Under the pieces are notes generated by a model. That model did no database searches and was not told the origin of the DNA. It worked only from the letters and a program-made list of their open reading frames with translations. From Nitrososphaera sp. UBA217 (GTDB taxonomy: Archaea; Thermoproteota; Nitrososphaeria; Nitrososphaerales; Nitrososphaeraceae), in contig DAOL01000025.1 in the NCBI GenBank assembly GCA_002501845.1, forward strand, positions 7,222 to 18,215: a stretch of 10,994 bases of DNA, read 5' to 3'. Both the position numbers and the translations under genes were made by a program. Shown one piece after another: positions 1 to 6,484 of this stretch; position 1 is the first letter of the stretch; every line of letters starts with the position of its first letter.

Positions 1-1
1 A

Positions 2-511
2 GCCCAGAAGAACCAAGCTCTTGTAGACTCAAAGGATTACAGGAGTGAGCGTGAAAAGAGCGAGATCTTGTCAAGGGTAAAGGAAGCGTCAATGAAGATT
101 GAGGCTACCAAGGCAATCCGCACGATAAAGAAGCAGTTCTCACGGTTGATGGAGGAATCTGGAAGCATCAATGCCGCCATAAGGCAGCTTGACGAAGAAC
201 GCGATTCGCTCAGGACAAAGATATCAGAGATAAACGGCACGCTGGATAAACTGTACGATGCAAAAAGAAAGTTGGCGCCGGAGCGCGAACTGCATCTGAG
301 CAAGTATAGCGACATCGCAATGGAGTTGGATGCTATAAACGAACGTCTTGACGCTATGTCAGAGATGAGGAAGAAACAGCGCGAAGAATACGGCTACGAC
401 CTGCCAAGTGACGCGCTTTTCAAAGTAAGGGAAGAGGCAAGGAAGAAACTAGAAGCAGGATCAAAGTTGAGCTTTGAAGAACTAAAGCTGCTTTACGGTG
501 AAAAAGATTAA
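2..511 (+). CDS. Coiled-coil protein of the COG1340 type, 5' end outside the window
   Basis: The reading frame is open from the first complete codon at base 2 to the TAA at 509-511 (169 residues visible), so the gene starts upstream of the window; the TTG at 68 is probably internal. The visible part is almost entirely charged heptad-like helix, rich in Lys, Glu, Arg and Leu (for example RQLDEERDSLRTKISE), with no Cys or transmembrane segment. The C-terminus (EEARKKLEAGSKLSFEELKLLYG) resembles the tail of archaeal uncharacterised coiled-coil proteins of the COG1340 group, in which a long coiled coil ends in a short 'KL-G-KL-EE-KLL' helix. That assignment comes from memory of the family pattern. 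The molecular function of this group is not established; some members have been mislabelled phosphoserine phosphatase. Only 26 bases separate it from the next gene on the same strand. Confidence 0.75.
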   Translation, partial: AQKNQALVDSKDYRSEREKSEILSRVKEASMKIEATKAIRTIKKQFSRLMEESGSINAAIRQLDEERDSLRTKISEINGTLDKLYDAKRKLAPERELHLSKYSDIAMELDAINERLDAMSEMRKKQREEYGYDLPSDALFKVREEARKKLEAGSKLSFEELKLLYGEKD

Positions 512-516
512 TTTTT
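500..516 (+). promoter_or_regulatory. Possible TATA box for the gene at 538
   Basis: The AT-rich stretch gattaattttt overlaps the stop codon of the upstream gene. Its centre lies about 28 bases before the ATG at 538, the spacing expected of an archaeal TATA box for a leaderless or nearly leaderless transcript. It is weak, and the two genes could equally be cotranscribed. The T-run at 512-516 could also contribute to transcript ending. Confidence 0.25.
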
Positions 517-537
517 CAGCGCCTATCTTGATCGTTC

Positions 538-861
538 ATGATTAACGACTTTGCGCTGGCGTGTGCAATTGACGAGTCGCCTGCGTATTTCACGTACCAT
601 GAAGAAACCATGCTCATCATTCAGTCGGCGCGGGACGCCAAGGCCGACGCCGGAAGTTTCCAGTTGATCGAGCCTTTTATTGAGGCCCTAATATCTCACG
701 AGTCGATCCATGTCGTAATAAAAAGATTTGAAGGAGCAGCGGTGTCTGATTCGCTTGACGACATTGAAGTTATTGTGGAACACCGCGGCGCGAAGTTTCA
801 GGTTACGCTGAACAACATGCTTTTTGCAAAGGATCACTCCGGCATCGTCACCCCAGAATAA
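538..861 (+). CDS. Small protein of unknown function with an HExxH (zincin-like) motif
   Basis: This is a 107-residue soluble protein without signal peptide or membrane segment. Its most telling feature is the segment LISHESIHVVIKRFEG (about residues 51-66), in which HESIH fits HExxH with hydrophobic residues around it, as in the active-site helix of zinc metallopeptidases. A Glu follows seven residues after the second His (KRFEG) and could be a third ligand, though this spacing is not a standard one. The segment is followed by SDSLDDIE and a C-terminal part with FAKDHSGIV. At 107 residues it is far shorter than most peptidases, so it may be a minimal zincin, an inactive relative or a chance match. 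It starts at ATG 538 with no clear Shine-Dalgarno, 26 bases after the coiled-coil gene. No confident family name can be given. Confidence 0.7.
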   Translation: MINDFALACAIDESPAYFTYHEETMLIIQSARDAKADAGSFQLIEPFIEALISHESIHVVIKRFEGAAVSDSLDDIEVIVEHRGAKFQVTLNNMLFAKDHSGIVTPE

Positions 862-866
862 TATGA

Positions 867-895
867 GAAAAAAGCTGTGCGTTGGTTAGCGCACA
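867..895 (-). terminator. Hairpin plus T-tract terminator for the minus-strand small genes
   Basis: TGTGCG (876-881) and CGCACA (890-895) form a perfect 6-bp stem with an 8-base loop, directly after the TAG (896-898) of the minus-strand gene. Read on the minus strand the stem is followed by gcttttttctc, so hairpin and T-tract are both in place for ending that transcript. On the plus strand no T-run follows, so the signal is directional. Archaeal termination depends mainly on the T-tract; the hairpin may protect the 3' end. Confidence 0.6.
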
Positions 896-1165
896 CTACT
901 TAATGTCTTCGGAAATGTCGCGCTGGCTTATCGCCATTTCGTCGACTCGAACCGTGACCTTGTACCACTTGTCATTATGCTTGAAAATGTGCGCTGATCC
1001 CTTTTTGTTGTTGGCGGAGCCATATCCTCCGACCCGTTCGCTCAGCCTGGAGCGCAGCTTGTCTACTTGGTACTGTGCTATCATTAGGTTCCCTACGATG
1101 TTCTCCAGCTCTAGATCCCGATCTTCATCGATTTCTGGAACCTGCGAGCTCTTTCTAGTCTGCAT
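896..1165 (-). CDS. Unknown 89-residue protein, helix followed by a strand-rich tail
   Basis: No family is recognised. ATG at 1165 is preferred; a TTG two codons earlier (1171) would add two residues. The start overlaps the 3' end of the 49-codon gene upstream by 11 bases, so translation of the two is probably coupled. The protein begins with a basic/acidic stretch (QTRKSSQ, then EIDEDRDLELE), continues with a likely amphipathic helix around residues 18-44 (LMIAQYQVDKLRSRLSERV), a Gly/Asn/Lys-rich linker, and a segment HIFKHNDKWYKVTVRV that looks like two beta strands. It has no Cys, signal peptide or membrane segment. The reading frame's charged, varied composition argues for a real gene rather than a shadow, and a terminator-like hairpin sits just after its stop codon. 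Function is unknown. Confidence 0.65.
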   Translation of the reverse strand: MQTRKSSQVPEIDEDRDLELENIVGNLMIAQYQVDKLRSRLSERVGGYGSANNKKGSAHIFKHNDKWYKVTVRVDEMAISQRDISEDIK

Positions 1166-1304
1166 TCTCAATGTACATCCTGTTTCCTATTCTGTAATGT
1201 ACTTCATCAATGTAGTATGCAGTGTCGACTACTGGTGACGACAGGTTTGCGCCGCACACCGGCACTCCCTCAGTCATTTGTTCTTCTTCGATCAGAAGAC
1301 TCAT
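1155..1304 (-). CDS. Unknown 49-residue small protein, overlapping the next gene
   Basis: A short frame runs from ATG at 1304 to TAG ending at 1155 (49 residues). It begins MSLLIEEEQM, has one Cys near residue 17 (PVCGANL), and a tyrosine-rich middle and end (DTAYYIDEVHYRIGN). The last 11 bases overlap the start of the 89-residue gene on the same strand, a layout typical of coupled archaeal genes and the same as the trpB/trpA junction in this window. It fills an otherwise empty stretch between the 89-residue gene and trpA. No Shine-Dalgarno is visible; an AT-rich box centred near 1331, 27 bases before the ATG, could serve as a leaderless promoter. An internal ATG at codon 10 is an alternative start. 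Composition looks coding, but length is short and no homologue can be named. Confidence 0.5.
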   Translation of the reverse strand: MSLLIEEEQMTEGVPVCGANLSSPVVDTAYYIDEVHYRIGNRMYIENAD

Positions 1305-1325
1305 TTGATCATTAGTTCAAAACAT

Positions 1326-1336
1326 CGAATAATAAC
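1326..1336 (-). promoter_or_regulatory. Possible TATA box for the small-gene pair
   Basis: On the minus strand gttattattcg lies with its centre about 27 bases before the ATG at 1304, a spacing that fits a leaderless archaeal transcript. A second TATA-like stretch (ctttaatt, near 1363-1371) lies further upstream and would give a leader of about 35 bases. The remaining sequence up to the trpA stop shows nothing else definite. Confidence 0.3.
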
Positions 1337-1418
1337 AGAAAGTAAGAATGTACTCGAACACCGAATTAAAGGGGATTACTGGTTGCAAGGGCCGTAACTT
1401 CAAGAATGAGAAGTACCG

Positions 1419-2231
1419 TTAAGGCATTCTACAGGCTTTCTTCATCGACTTGGCGAATTCATCCACCTCCTTAGACATCTTCTTGCCCGATGATTTTGCC
1501 ATCCTTTCTATAATCGCACTGCCAACAATGACTGCGTCAGCGCCTGCTCTTCTCATAAACTTGACATGCGCCGGCGTGCTTATGCCAAAGCCTACCGCCA
1601 CCGGCACTTTATCGCCAGTGGCCTGCTTGACATTCTTCACTGCATTCAGGGTATAATCTTCAAACGACTTCCGGGCGCCAGTTGTGCCAAATACAGAGAC
1701 GAGGTACAGAAATCCTGTAGTGCTGTCAACTATTTTCTGTAGCCTTGTCCCAGGCGTATTGGGTGAAGCAAGGAATACAGTTGCAAGACCAAGTTTTGAA
1801 GCTGCCGCTGAATATGCTTCCGCCTCTTCTATAGGCATGTCTGGCAGGATAAAGCCGTCAATACCGCATGACTTGGCTTGCCCCATGAATTTTTCTACGC
1901 CTGCATGGACAAGGATGTTCGAGTAGGTCATTGCGAGCAGCGGCAATGTAGGATATTTTTTCCTAATACTTTTTGCAAGCTGCAACGCCTTTTCCGGCGT
2001 AATGCCTTGCTTGAGCGCGCTGTTCGATGCAGCCTGTATCGTGGGTCCATCGGCTATCGGGTCTGAGAATGGAATTCCAATCTCGATAACGTCGGTGCCG
2101 CCTTTCACCAGAGCGTCGATCACTTGCCGCGAGGTCTTGGTAGTAGGATAGCCTGCGACGACATAACAAACAAGGGCGCATTCGCGCTTTCTTGCCAGCT
2201 CCCCAAATTTTTCGGCGATTCTATTTAGCAT
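1419..2231 (-). CDS. trpA: Tryptophan synthase alpha subunit
   Basis: The product (270 residues, the usual family length) cleaves indole-3-glycerol phosphate to indole and glyceraldehyde-3-phosphate in the cytosol, and passes indole to TrpB in the alpha2-beta2 complex. The TIM-barrel signature [18 protein letters not shown] places the two catalytic acids at Glu50 and Asp61, matching Glu49 and Asp60 of the Salmonella enzyme. Later conserved parts include DGFILPDMP, the [14 protein letters not shown] stretch and the phosphate-binding GFGIS and GSAII segments. The ATG at 2231 is chosen over a longer frame (to 2285) because the extra 18 residues ([14 protein letters not shown]) overlap the end of trpB and are not family-like. 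The start overlaps the trpB stop by 11 bases (ATGCTAAATAG), implying coupled translation. It is the last gene of the trpC-trpB-trpA run. Confidence 0.96.
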   Translation of the reverse strand: MLNRIAEKFGELARKRECALVCYVVAGYPTTKTSRQVIDALVKGGTDVIEIGIPFSDPIADGPTIQAASNSALKQGITPEKALQLAKSIRKKYPTLPLLAMTYSNILVHAGVEKFMGQAKSCGIDGFILPDMPIEEAEAYSAAASKLGLATVFLASPNTPGTRLQKIVDSTTGFLYLVSVFGTTGARKSFEDYTLNAVKNVKQATGDKVPVAVGFGISTPAHVKFMRRAGADAVIVGSAIIERMAKSSGKKMSKEVDEFAKSMKKACRMP

Positions 2232-3447
2232 GCTTTTCCTTCTTCTTTTTCGCACCGTTGGACTTATCAAGATAGTCCTGAACAAGTTGAACGTCCTTGT
2301 CGCCGCGCCCGGAAAGGGTGACTACTATGATGTCATCTTTGTCCATTTCCTTTGCAAGTTCCATCGAGTAGGAAATTGCATGTGACGGTTCCAGCGCGGG
2401 GATTATCCCTTCAAGCCTTGAGAGCGTGAGAAAACCTTGAACGGCTTCATCGTCTGTGCAAGTGACATACCTGGCCCGCTTTGTAACCTTTAGCATCGCG
2501 TGCTCGGGTCCCACGCCGGGGTAATCAAGGCCTGCAGATATGCTGTGAGTCTCTATTACCTGTCCGCACTCGTCCTGCAGCAAGTAAGTGAACATTCCGT
2601 GCAACACACCTTCAGAGCCCGCGGCAAGCGTGGCGGAGTGCTTCCCAGACTTGATGCCTTCACCCCCTGCCTCCACTCCGCACAGCATGACGTCCGTGTC
2701 GTCAATAAATGGGTAGAACGAGCCGATTGCATTGCTTCCTCCGCCCACGCATGCAACCACAACATCAGGCAGCCTGCCTTCAAACTCTTGCATCTGCTGT
2801 TTTATTTCATGACCAATAACACTTTGAAAGTCCCTTACTATCATAGGGTAAGGGTGCGGGCCCACCGCCGAGCCAATGAGGTAATAGGTCGTTTTTACGT
2901 TGGCGATCCAGTCCCGGATTGCTTCATTGATCGCGTCCTTTAGTGTCTTACTTCCGGATTGAACGGTATGCACCTTTGCACCAAGAAGCTTCATGCGGAA
3001 GACATTTAGCTTTTGCCGCTCGACGTCCTTTGCTCCCATGTAAATCTCTGCAGGAAGCCCGAGAACTGCGCAGGCAATTGCAGTGCCAACACCGTGCTGA
3101 CCCGCGCCGGTCTCTGCGATTATCCTCTTCTTGCCCATCTTTTTTGCCAAGAGCGCCTGCCCGAGGGTGTTGTTCGTCTTGTGGGCGCCGCCGTGTAATA
3201 GGTCTTCGCGCTTTAGGTAAATCTTGGCGCCTCCGGCGTGCTCTGTCAGGTTCTTTGCAAAGTAGAGCGGAGTCGGCCTGCCGGCGTATTCAGTCAGATA
3301 GGATGAAAGTTCCTTTTGAAACTCGTGGTCGTTCCTATATTTTTCGTAGGCGGATTCCAGCTCGTCGATTGCAGGAAAAAGTGTTTCTGGCATATACTTG
3401 CCCCCGTACCTGCCGAATTTGCCGCCTACTGGATAATTGCCCAGCAT
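2221..3447 (-). CDS. trpB: Tryptophan synthase beta subunit (TrpB1 type)
   Basis: This PLP enzyme condenses indole with L-serine to give tryptophan. The N-terminus [20 protein letters not shown] is the standard beginning of TrpB1. The PLP lysine is Lys90 in GGAHKTNN, and the catalytic Glu112 follows 22 residues later in AETGAGQHG, the same spacing as Lys87/Glu109 in Salmonella. The phosphate-binding GGGSNAIG loop and the LEPSHA and LSGRGDKD motifs are present. ATG 3447 gives 408 residues. A GTG at 3501 would overlap the trpC stop as GTGA and add 18 residues ([17 protein letters not shown]) not expected in the family, yet this GTGA overlap means coupling from trpC cannot be excluded. The C-terminus carries a short lysine-rich tail ([10 protein letters not shown]) beyond the usual end. 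Confidence 0.96.
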   Translation of the reverse strand: MLGNYPVGGKFGRYGGKYMPETLFPAIDELESAYEKYRNDHEFQKELSSYLTEYAGRPTPLYFAKNLTEHAGGAKIYLKREDLLHGGAHKTNNTLGQALLAKKMGKKRIIAETGAGQHGVGTAIACAVLGLPAEIYMGAKDVERQKLNVFRMKLLGAKVHTVQSGSKTLKDAINEAIRDWIANVKTTYYLIGSAVGPHPYPMIVRDFQSVIGHEIKQQMQEFEGRLPDVVVACVGGGSNAIGSFYPFIDDTDVMLCGVEAGGEGIKSGKHSATLAAGSEGVLHGMFTYLLQDECGQVIETHSISAGLDYPGVGPEHAMLKVTKRARYVTCTDDEAVQGFLTLSRLEGIIPALEPSHAISYSMELAKEMDKDDIIVVTLSGRGDKDVQLVQDYLDKSNGAKKKKEKHAK

Positions 3448-3497
3448 GTATTGATAGTGAATCCTGTAGCAGAGAAGGGGTATTAAGCGATTCGCAA

Positions 3498-4295
3498 TCA
3501 CAGAGAGTTGTATAGCTGGGCCACCTTGGCGCCTATGTCGCCTGTCTCCATTATGCTCGTGCCGACCAAGAACGCATCCGCGCCGACTTTTTTTAGGTAC
3601 TGTATGTCTGAAGGTTTTGAAATCCCACTCTCACTTACTATGAGGCTCTTTCCCTTTGCGCACTTTTTGAGTAGACGCTCGGTGTTTGCAATATCTACCT
3701 TCAGGTTGTCAAGGTTGCGGTTATTGATGCCAACGAGGCTATACTTTGCTTTTATCACTTCACCAAATTCCTGCTCTGTGTGAACTTCGACCAATACCTG
3801 CAGGCCCTTCTTTTTTGCATATTCTGCGAGTTTTTCCATGCTTTCTTCAGCCAGGTTCTGATCAAAGACAGTCTTGATAAGCAAGATGCAGTCTGCGCCG
3901 GTTTTTTTGGCCGCATCGATCTGGACAGTGCTGACAGTGATGTCCTTCATGAGCAGAGGTACGCTTACAGCCTTTCTAATAGTCGCCAAGTATTCAATCG
4001 AACCGTCGAAGAGATAGGGCTGTGTCAAGACTGACAGGCCGATTGCGCCTGATTCTATCATGGTAGTCGCGATTTCTGCCGGCGGCGCCTTGCTCCTTAT
4101 CTTGCCTTGCGAAGGAGACGAGAACTTCATTTCGGTGATAAGCGGTGAATGTGGGCACAAGGTAATCGCTTTTTTGATGCTTATCGCGTCGTGTGTGAAT
4201 GAATGCGTTGTCTCGTACGCGCCTTCATCTATGGCCTTGAACGAGTTGTCCACGAGGCGCTTTATGCCAAGGTCGGTCCTGACAAACTTGCTCAT
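3498..4295 (-). CDS. trpC: Indole-3-glycerol phosphate synthase
   Basis: The product (265 residues) closes the ring of carboxyphenylamino-deoxyribulose phosphate to indole-3-glycerol phosphate, the substrate of TrpA. All catalytic positions known from the Sulfolobus enzyme can be placed: Glu55 and Lys57 in [10 protein letters not shown], Lys117 in LLMKDI, Glu170 in VLVEVH, Asn191 in GINNRNL, and Glu222/Ser223 in VSESGI. The usual VLTE segment reads [11 protein letters not shown], a change at a position that is not catalytic. It is a single-domain protein, not fused to TrpF as in some bacteria. It is the first gene of the trpC-trpB-trpA run, with ATG at 4295 preceded by a TATA-like box in the region shared with orc1/cdc6. 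The earlier pathway genes (trpE, G, D, F) are not in this window. Confidence 0.96.
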   Translation of the reverse strand: MSKFVRTDLGIKRLVDNSFKAIDEGAYETTHSFTHDAISIKKAITLCPHSPLITEMKFSSPSQGKIRSKAPPAEIATTMIESGAIGLSVLTQPYLFDGSIEYLATIRKAVSVPLLMKDITVSTVQIDAAKKTGADCILLIKTVFDQNLAEESMEKLAEYAKKKGLQVLVEVHTEQEFGEVIKAKYSLVGINNRNLDNLKVDIANTERLLKKCAKGKSLIVSESGISKPSDIQYLKKVGADAFLVGTSIMETGDIGAKVAQLYNSL

Positions 4296-4321
4296 GCGTT
4301 CAATGCCGGTAGCGGTTTCTA

Positions 4322-4333
4322 GGTATTAAATTC
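4322..4333 (-). promoter_or_regulatory. TATA-like box of trpC
   Basis: On the minus strand gaatttaatacc contains TTTAATA centred about 32 bases before the trpC ATG, giving an expected transcript start a few bases before the start codon and almost no leader. No Shine-Dalgarno lies ahead of the ATG, which agrees with a near-leaderless message. No attenuator or leader peptide fits in this space. Confidence 0.5.
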
Positions 4334-4340
4334 TATTCAG

Positions 4341-4350
4341 GTATATATTG
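4341..4350 (+). promoter_or_regulatory. TATA-like box of orc1/cdc6
   Basis: gtatatattg on the plus strand is centred about 35 bases before the ATG at 4381, predicting a transcript start near 4370 and a leader of roughly 10 bases. It lies only about 12 bases from the trpC box on the other strand, so the two divergent promoters share an 85-base region (4296-4380). No repeated origin recognition boxes were seen there. Confidence 0.5.
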
Positions 4351-4380
4351 ACGAGCTACCCGTATTCAAATTAGCTGGAA

Positions 4381-5541
4381 ATGTCTGAAAGCGTGGTCTT
4401 CCGCGACAAGTCAAAACTATCACCACGGTACCTGCCTGAGGAGCTGCCGCACCGCCAGGCCCAAATACAACAAATAGTGCATGTGTTTTCTGACGCGGCA
4501 GAAGATACTGACAGGTTCCCGTTGACTGTGCTGCAGGTGGTGGGCATAGCTGGTATCGGCAAGACGTCGACTGTCATCAGGTCTTCAAAAATGATTGAAG
4601 AGCAATTTGCAAAAAGCCGACTAGTACTGAAGACAGCATACGTCAACTTGAAATTGCACGGTGGCAACAAGTACGCGATCTACAGATTCTTGCTTGAGCG
4701 AATGGCGCCGGAGCTGCCGGGTCAGGGCATGAGCGCAGAAGAGATGCTTCGTTATTTGCTGATATACCTGCGCGAAAACCGGCAGTACGCGCTAATTATC
4801 ATGGACGAAATAGACTACCTGATAAAGACGAGCAAGGACACTGGCATCATTTACGATCTTACAAGGCTTAATGAATTCGAACCAGACAAGCCCTGCAATG
4901 TGAAGGGTGTAATATTCATTGCAAGGAGTACAGAATATTATAGCAGGCTTGACCCGGCGGAGCTAAGTACGCTCGGGCGGGTGCCCATGGAGTTTAGCCC
5001 GTATTCCATAAAGCAGGTAAGCGACATACTGGGAAGCCGCTCCGTCCAAGCGTTCAACCCAAAGGCGATAGGCTCCGATGTCATTGACAAGATTGCAAGT
5101 ATTACTACCTCTCCAGAGGTAAATAGCGATGTGAGGTACGCCCTTGACCTGCTGCTGTACGCAGGCAACTTGGCCGAGTCCCAGGGGACCAACAGGGTCA
5201 CGCTTGACCACGTCCGAAAGGTTTACGGGCAGGTGCACCCTTCGATAACAACCGAAGAAATCGAGCAGCTTTCAAGGAACCACCTGATAAGTTTAATGGC
5301 GCTTGTACGGGCATTAAAGAGCAGTAAAAAGCCGTACGTAGAGCTCAAGGACGTTAGGTTGTACGCTTCAGAGATTGCCGAGCGACTCGGTATGAAAAAA
5401 ATTGATGTTGAAGACTATCTTGATGACCTGAAGACAAGGAGGCTTGTCGATATCAAGTCGTTCAAAGAAATCGGACTTCACGGCGCGGCGCTTTCGGAAA
5501 TCGAGCCGGTACTCATGAGCAAGATCAAGGACGACAAATAA
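4381..5541 (+). CDS. cdc6: Orc1/Cdc6-family replication initiator
   Basis: This 386-residue AAA+ protein with a C-terminal winged helix is the archaeal counterpart of Orc1 and Cdc6, which binds replication origins and helps load MCM. The N-terminal pattern VFRDKSKLSPRYLPEELPHR (residues 6-25) is diagnostic of the family. Walker A is GIAGIGKT (55-62, Lys61), Walker B is IIMDEID (139-145), and the sensor-2 arginine is Arg252 in SDVRYALDLL. Two positions look unusual: the sensor-1 region reads FIARSTEYYSRL where ISND is common, and LDPAELSTLG replaces the common LDPRVxSSL, removing the expected arginine finger. Residues about 290-386 form the winged-helix domain. The stop codon overlaps the ATG of the next gene by one base (TAATG). 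No other initiator gene is in the window. Confidence 0.93.
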   Translation: MSESVVFRDKSKLSPRYLPEELPHRQAQIQQIVHVFSDAAEDTDRFPLTVLQVVGIAGIGKTSTVIRSSKMIEEQFAKSRLVLKTAYVNLKLHGGNKYAIYRFLLERMAPELPGQGMSAEEMLRYLLIYLRENRQYALIIMDEIDYLIKTSKDTGIIYDLTRLNEFEPDKPCNVKGVIFIARSTEYYSRLDPAELSTLGRVPMEFSPYSIKQVSDILGSRSVQAFNPKAIGSDVIDKIASITTSPEVNSDVRYALDLLLYAGNLAESQGTNRVTLDHVRKVYGQVHPSITTEEIEQLSRNHLISLMALVRALKSSKKPYVELKDVRLYASEIAERLGMKKIDVEDYLDDLKTRRLVDIKSFKEIGLHGAALSEIEPVLMSKIKDDK

Positions 5542-5837
5542 TGTCAGAAACCAATAGCTGCAAGGAAATCATAGAGATAGGTCTTGGCAGCATCGGCAAG
5601 ATAAAGATAATCAAGGCACTTGCCGAAGAAAGCAAGCTGGCAACGATTTACGTTCTCCACAAAAAGACCCACCTAAAGCGCCAGGACATCAAGAACAACC
5701 TGGATGACCTTGTGAGAATAGGTTGGGTAACCCAGAGCAAGTATGCTAATGTGATGTACGGAGTAAACCGTGAAAACAAATACGTTAGCAAGTTGATTGC
5801 ATTTTTCAATGATACTGGCTACATCAGTCAGCTATAG
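5541..5837 (+). CDS. Small winged helix-turn-helix protein coupled to orc1/cdc6
   Basis: This 98-residue protein has a single winged helix-turn-helix fold: LGSIGKIKIIKALAEES (residues 14-30) is the typical first helix, KLATIYVLHKKTHLKRQDIKN the turn and recognition helix, and LDDLVRIGWVTQSKYANVMYGV the hinge helix and wing. It has no Cys cluster, so no metal site, and no extra sensor domain. It starts within the stop codon of orc1/cdc6 (TAATG), so the two proteins are probably made together from one message. It may be a transcriptional regulator or a DNA-binding partner of the initiator; the sequence cannot decide. The C-terminal part (NKYVSKLIAFFNDTGYISQL) is short and might support dimer formation. 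Confidence 0.85.
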   Translation: MSETNSCKEIIEIGLGSIGKIKIIKALAEESKLATIYVLHKKTHLKRQDIKNNLDDLVRIGWVTQSKYANVMYGVNRENKYVSKLIAFFNDTGYISQL

Positions 5838-5870
5838 AAATCTGTTGTAATTGATATCCAGTGTCTATAT

Positions 5871-5888
5871 TTGTAATATATACTACAA
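5871..5888. repeat. AT-rich imperfect palindrome
   Basis: ttgtaatatatactacaa pairs with its reverse complement at eight of nine positions; only the sixth pair (A/C) fails. The half-site ttgtaa also occurs 26 bases upstream at 5845-5850. It could bind a dimeric winged-helix protein or be part of a transcript end. It is too AT-rich for chance to be excluded. Confidence 0.45.
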
Positions 5889-5973
5889 GTAACATCCGGA
5901 GATTATTTTAGAACCTGCAATTAAGCTCTACATATGCTAAAGTTGTGATGAGCCTCCCAAGTCTGACCTAGAT

Positions 5974-6063
5974 ATGCAGGCTTATAGCAAGAATGACGTA
6001 CTTGAAAAGTATATGAAGTGAGAGCTCGAAGACTTTTTGACTAGATTCCTGGCGCAAGGGTAA
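5974..6063 (+). pseudogene. Possible small coding remnant interrupted by an in-frame TGA
   Basis: From ATG 5974 the frame reads MQAYSKNDVLEKYMK, then TGA at 6019-6021, then continues ELEDFLTRFLAQG to TAA at 6061-6063. The frame is also open upstream to 5941 (SCDEPPKSDLD). The combined sequence looks like protein (amphipathic helix, acidic and basic residues mixed) and would make a 29-codon end of a gene if the TGA were a sense codon. It may be a decayed gene, a small protein with a recent nonsense mutation, or chance. No homologue can be named. Confidence 0.25.
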
Positions 6064-6066
6064 TTT

Positions 6067-6450
6067 TTAGCCGTAAAAGTTTACGTACCTGTCGTCTGCC
6101 TTGCCGTCGTTTTCTATCATTGACAGGCCTCTGAACAGTGCGTCGACTGCTGCCGTTTCTGTCAGCTTGCCCCTTGCCACCTCATGTGCTGTGCCGGAAA
6201 CATCAAGCTGCTTCACCCGCTCTGCAAGAGTCTGCGTCTTCATGCCGTTTTCTCTTGTCCTCTTGGTAAGCGACGAAAGTATCTTGTCTATGTGGTAGTT
6301 GGCGTGTATCTCGGCAGCCTCGTCTCCTTCGACGCCGTAAAGCCGAGATATCGTTGCATCAAGCCTTCCCTCGTCTTCGCCGGTGACACCGACGTGGACG
6401 GCCTCTATTGCAGACCTGCCACGGAGCTTGCTAGAATCCTGTTCATTCAT
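6067..6450 (-). CDS. Unknown 127-residue soluble protein
   Basis: No family is recognised. The product is soluble, lacks Cys and membrane segments, and appears mostly helical. Visible parts are an N-terminal NEQDSSKLRGRSAIEAVHVG, an acidic stretch (GEDEGRLDATISRLYGVEGDEAAEIH), a middle helix with HIDKILSSLTKRTREN, a segment KTQTLAERVKQLDVSGTAHEVARG, and an ending NDGKADDRYVNFYG. The ATG at 6450 is followed by a second, out-of-frame ATG (ATGAATG). It is transcribed divergently from pyrG across a 97-base region and convergently towards the orc1/cdc6 pair. A TATA-like box about 39 bases upstream supports expression. Function is not inferable from the sequence. Confidence 0.7.
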   Translation of the reverse strand: MNEQDSSKLRGRSAIEAVHVGVTGEDEGRLDATISRLYGVEGDEAAEIHANYHIDKILSSLTKRTRENGMKTQTLAERVKQLDVSGTAHEVARGKLTETAAVDALFRGLSMIENDGKADDRYVNFYG

Positions 6451-6484
6451 CTTTTGTGAAACAATATCAATAATACATTTTCTT

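Larger units (their letters stand above)
5838..6066. other. Convergent intergenic region with palindrome and small-frame remnant
   Basis: This 229-base gap lies between the 3' ends of the winged-helix gene (+) and the 127-residue gene (-). It is more AT-rich than the flanking genes in its first half (5835-5925). It holds an 18-base imperfect palindrome (5871-5888), a possible interrupted small frame (5941-6063), and T-runs at 5906-5910, 6033-6037 and 6064-6068 that could end plus-strand transcripts. No origin recognition boxes, tRNA or full-length gene were seen. Confidence 0.5.

Noticed and set aside
37..315. Minus-strand frame opposite the coiled-coil gene
   Set aside because: It is antisense to a frame with clear coiled-coil composition that runs through it, and its Ser/Phe/Leu-rich translation is what the complement of a Lys/Glu/Arg-rich gene gives.
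896..1304. Toxin-antitoxin pair formed by the two overlapping small genes
   Set aside because: Size and overlap fit, but neither protein shows a known toxin or antitoxin motif, so the label would be guesswork.
2232..2285. Longer start for trpA
   Set aside because: The extra residues are the out-of-frame reading of the trpB 3' end, and the ATG at 2231 gives the normal TrpA N-terminus and length.
2943..3515. Long plus-strand open frame opposite trpB
   Set aside because: It is antisense to a strongly conserved enzyme, has an Arg/Ser/Cys-rich composition typical of shadow frames and no promoter. The shorter frames opposite trpA and trpC were rejected for the same reason.
4296..4380. Replication origin beside orc1/cdc6
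   Set aside because: Archaeal origins often adjoin cdc6, but neither this gap nor 5838-6066 shows repeated origin recognition boxes. The AT-rich stretch alone is not enough; GC-skew of the whole chromosome would decide.
5945..5966. GTGATGA followed 11 bases later by CTGA, like the C and D' boxes of a C/D-box guide RNA
   Set aside because: No C' box and no second CTGA follow at the right distance, and no terminal stem is seen. Two short motifs alone are likely by chance.
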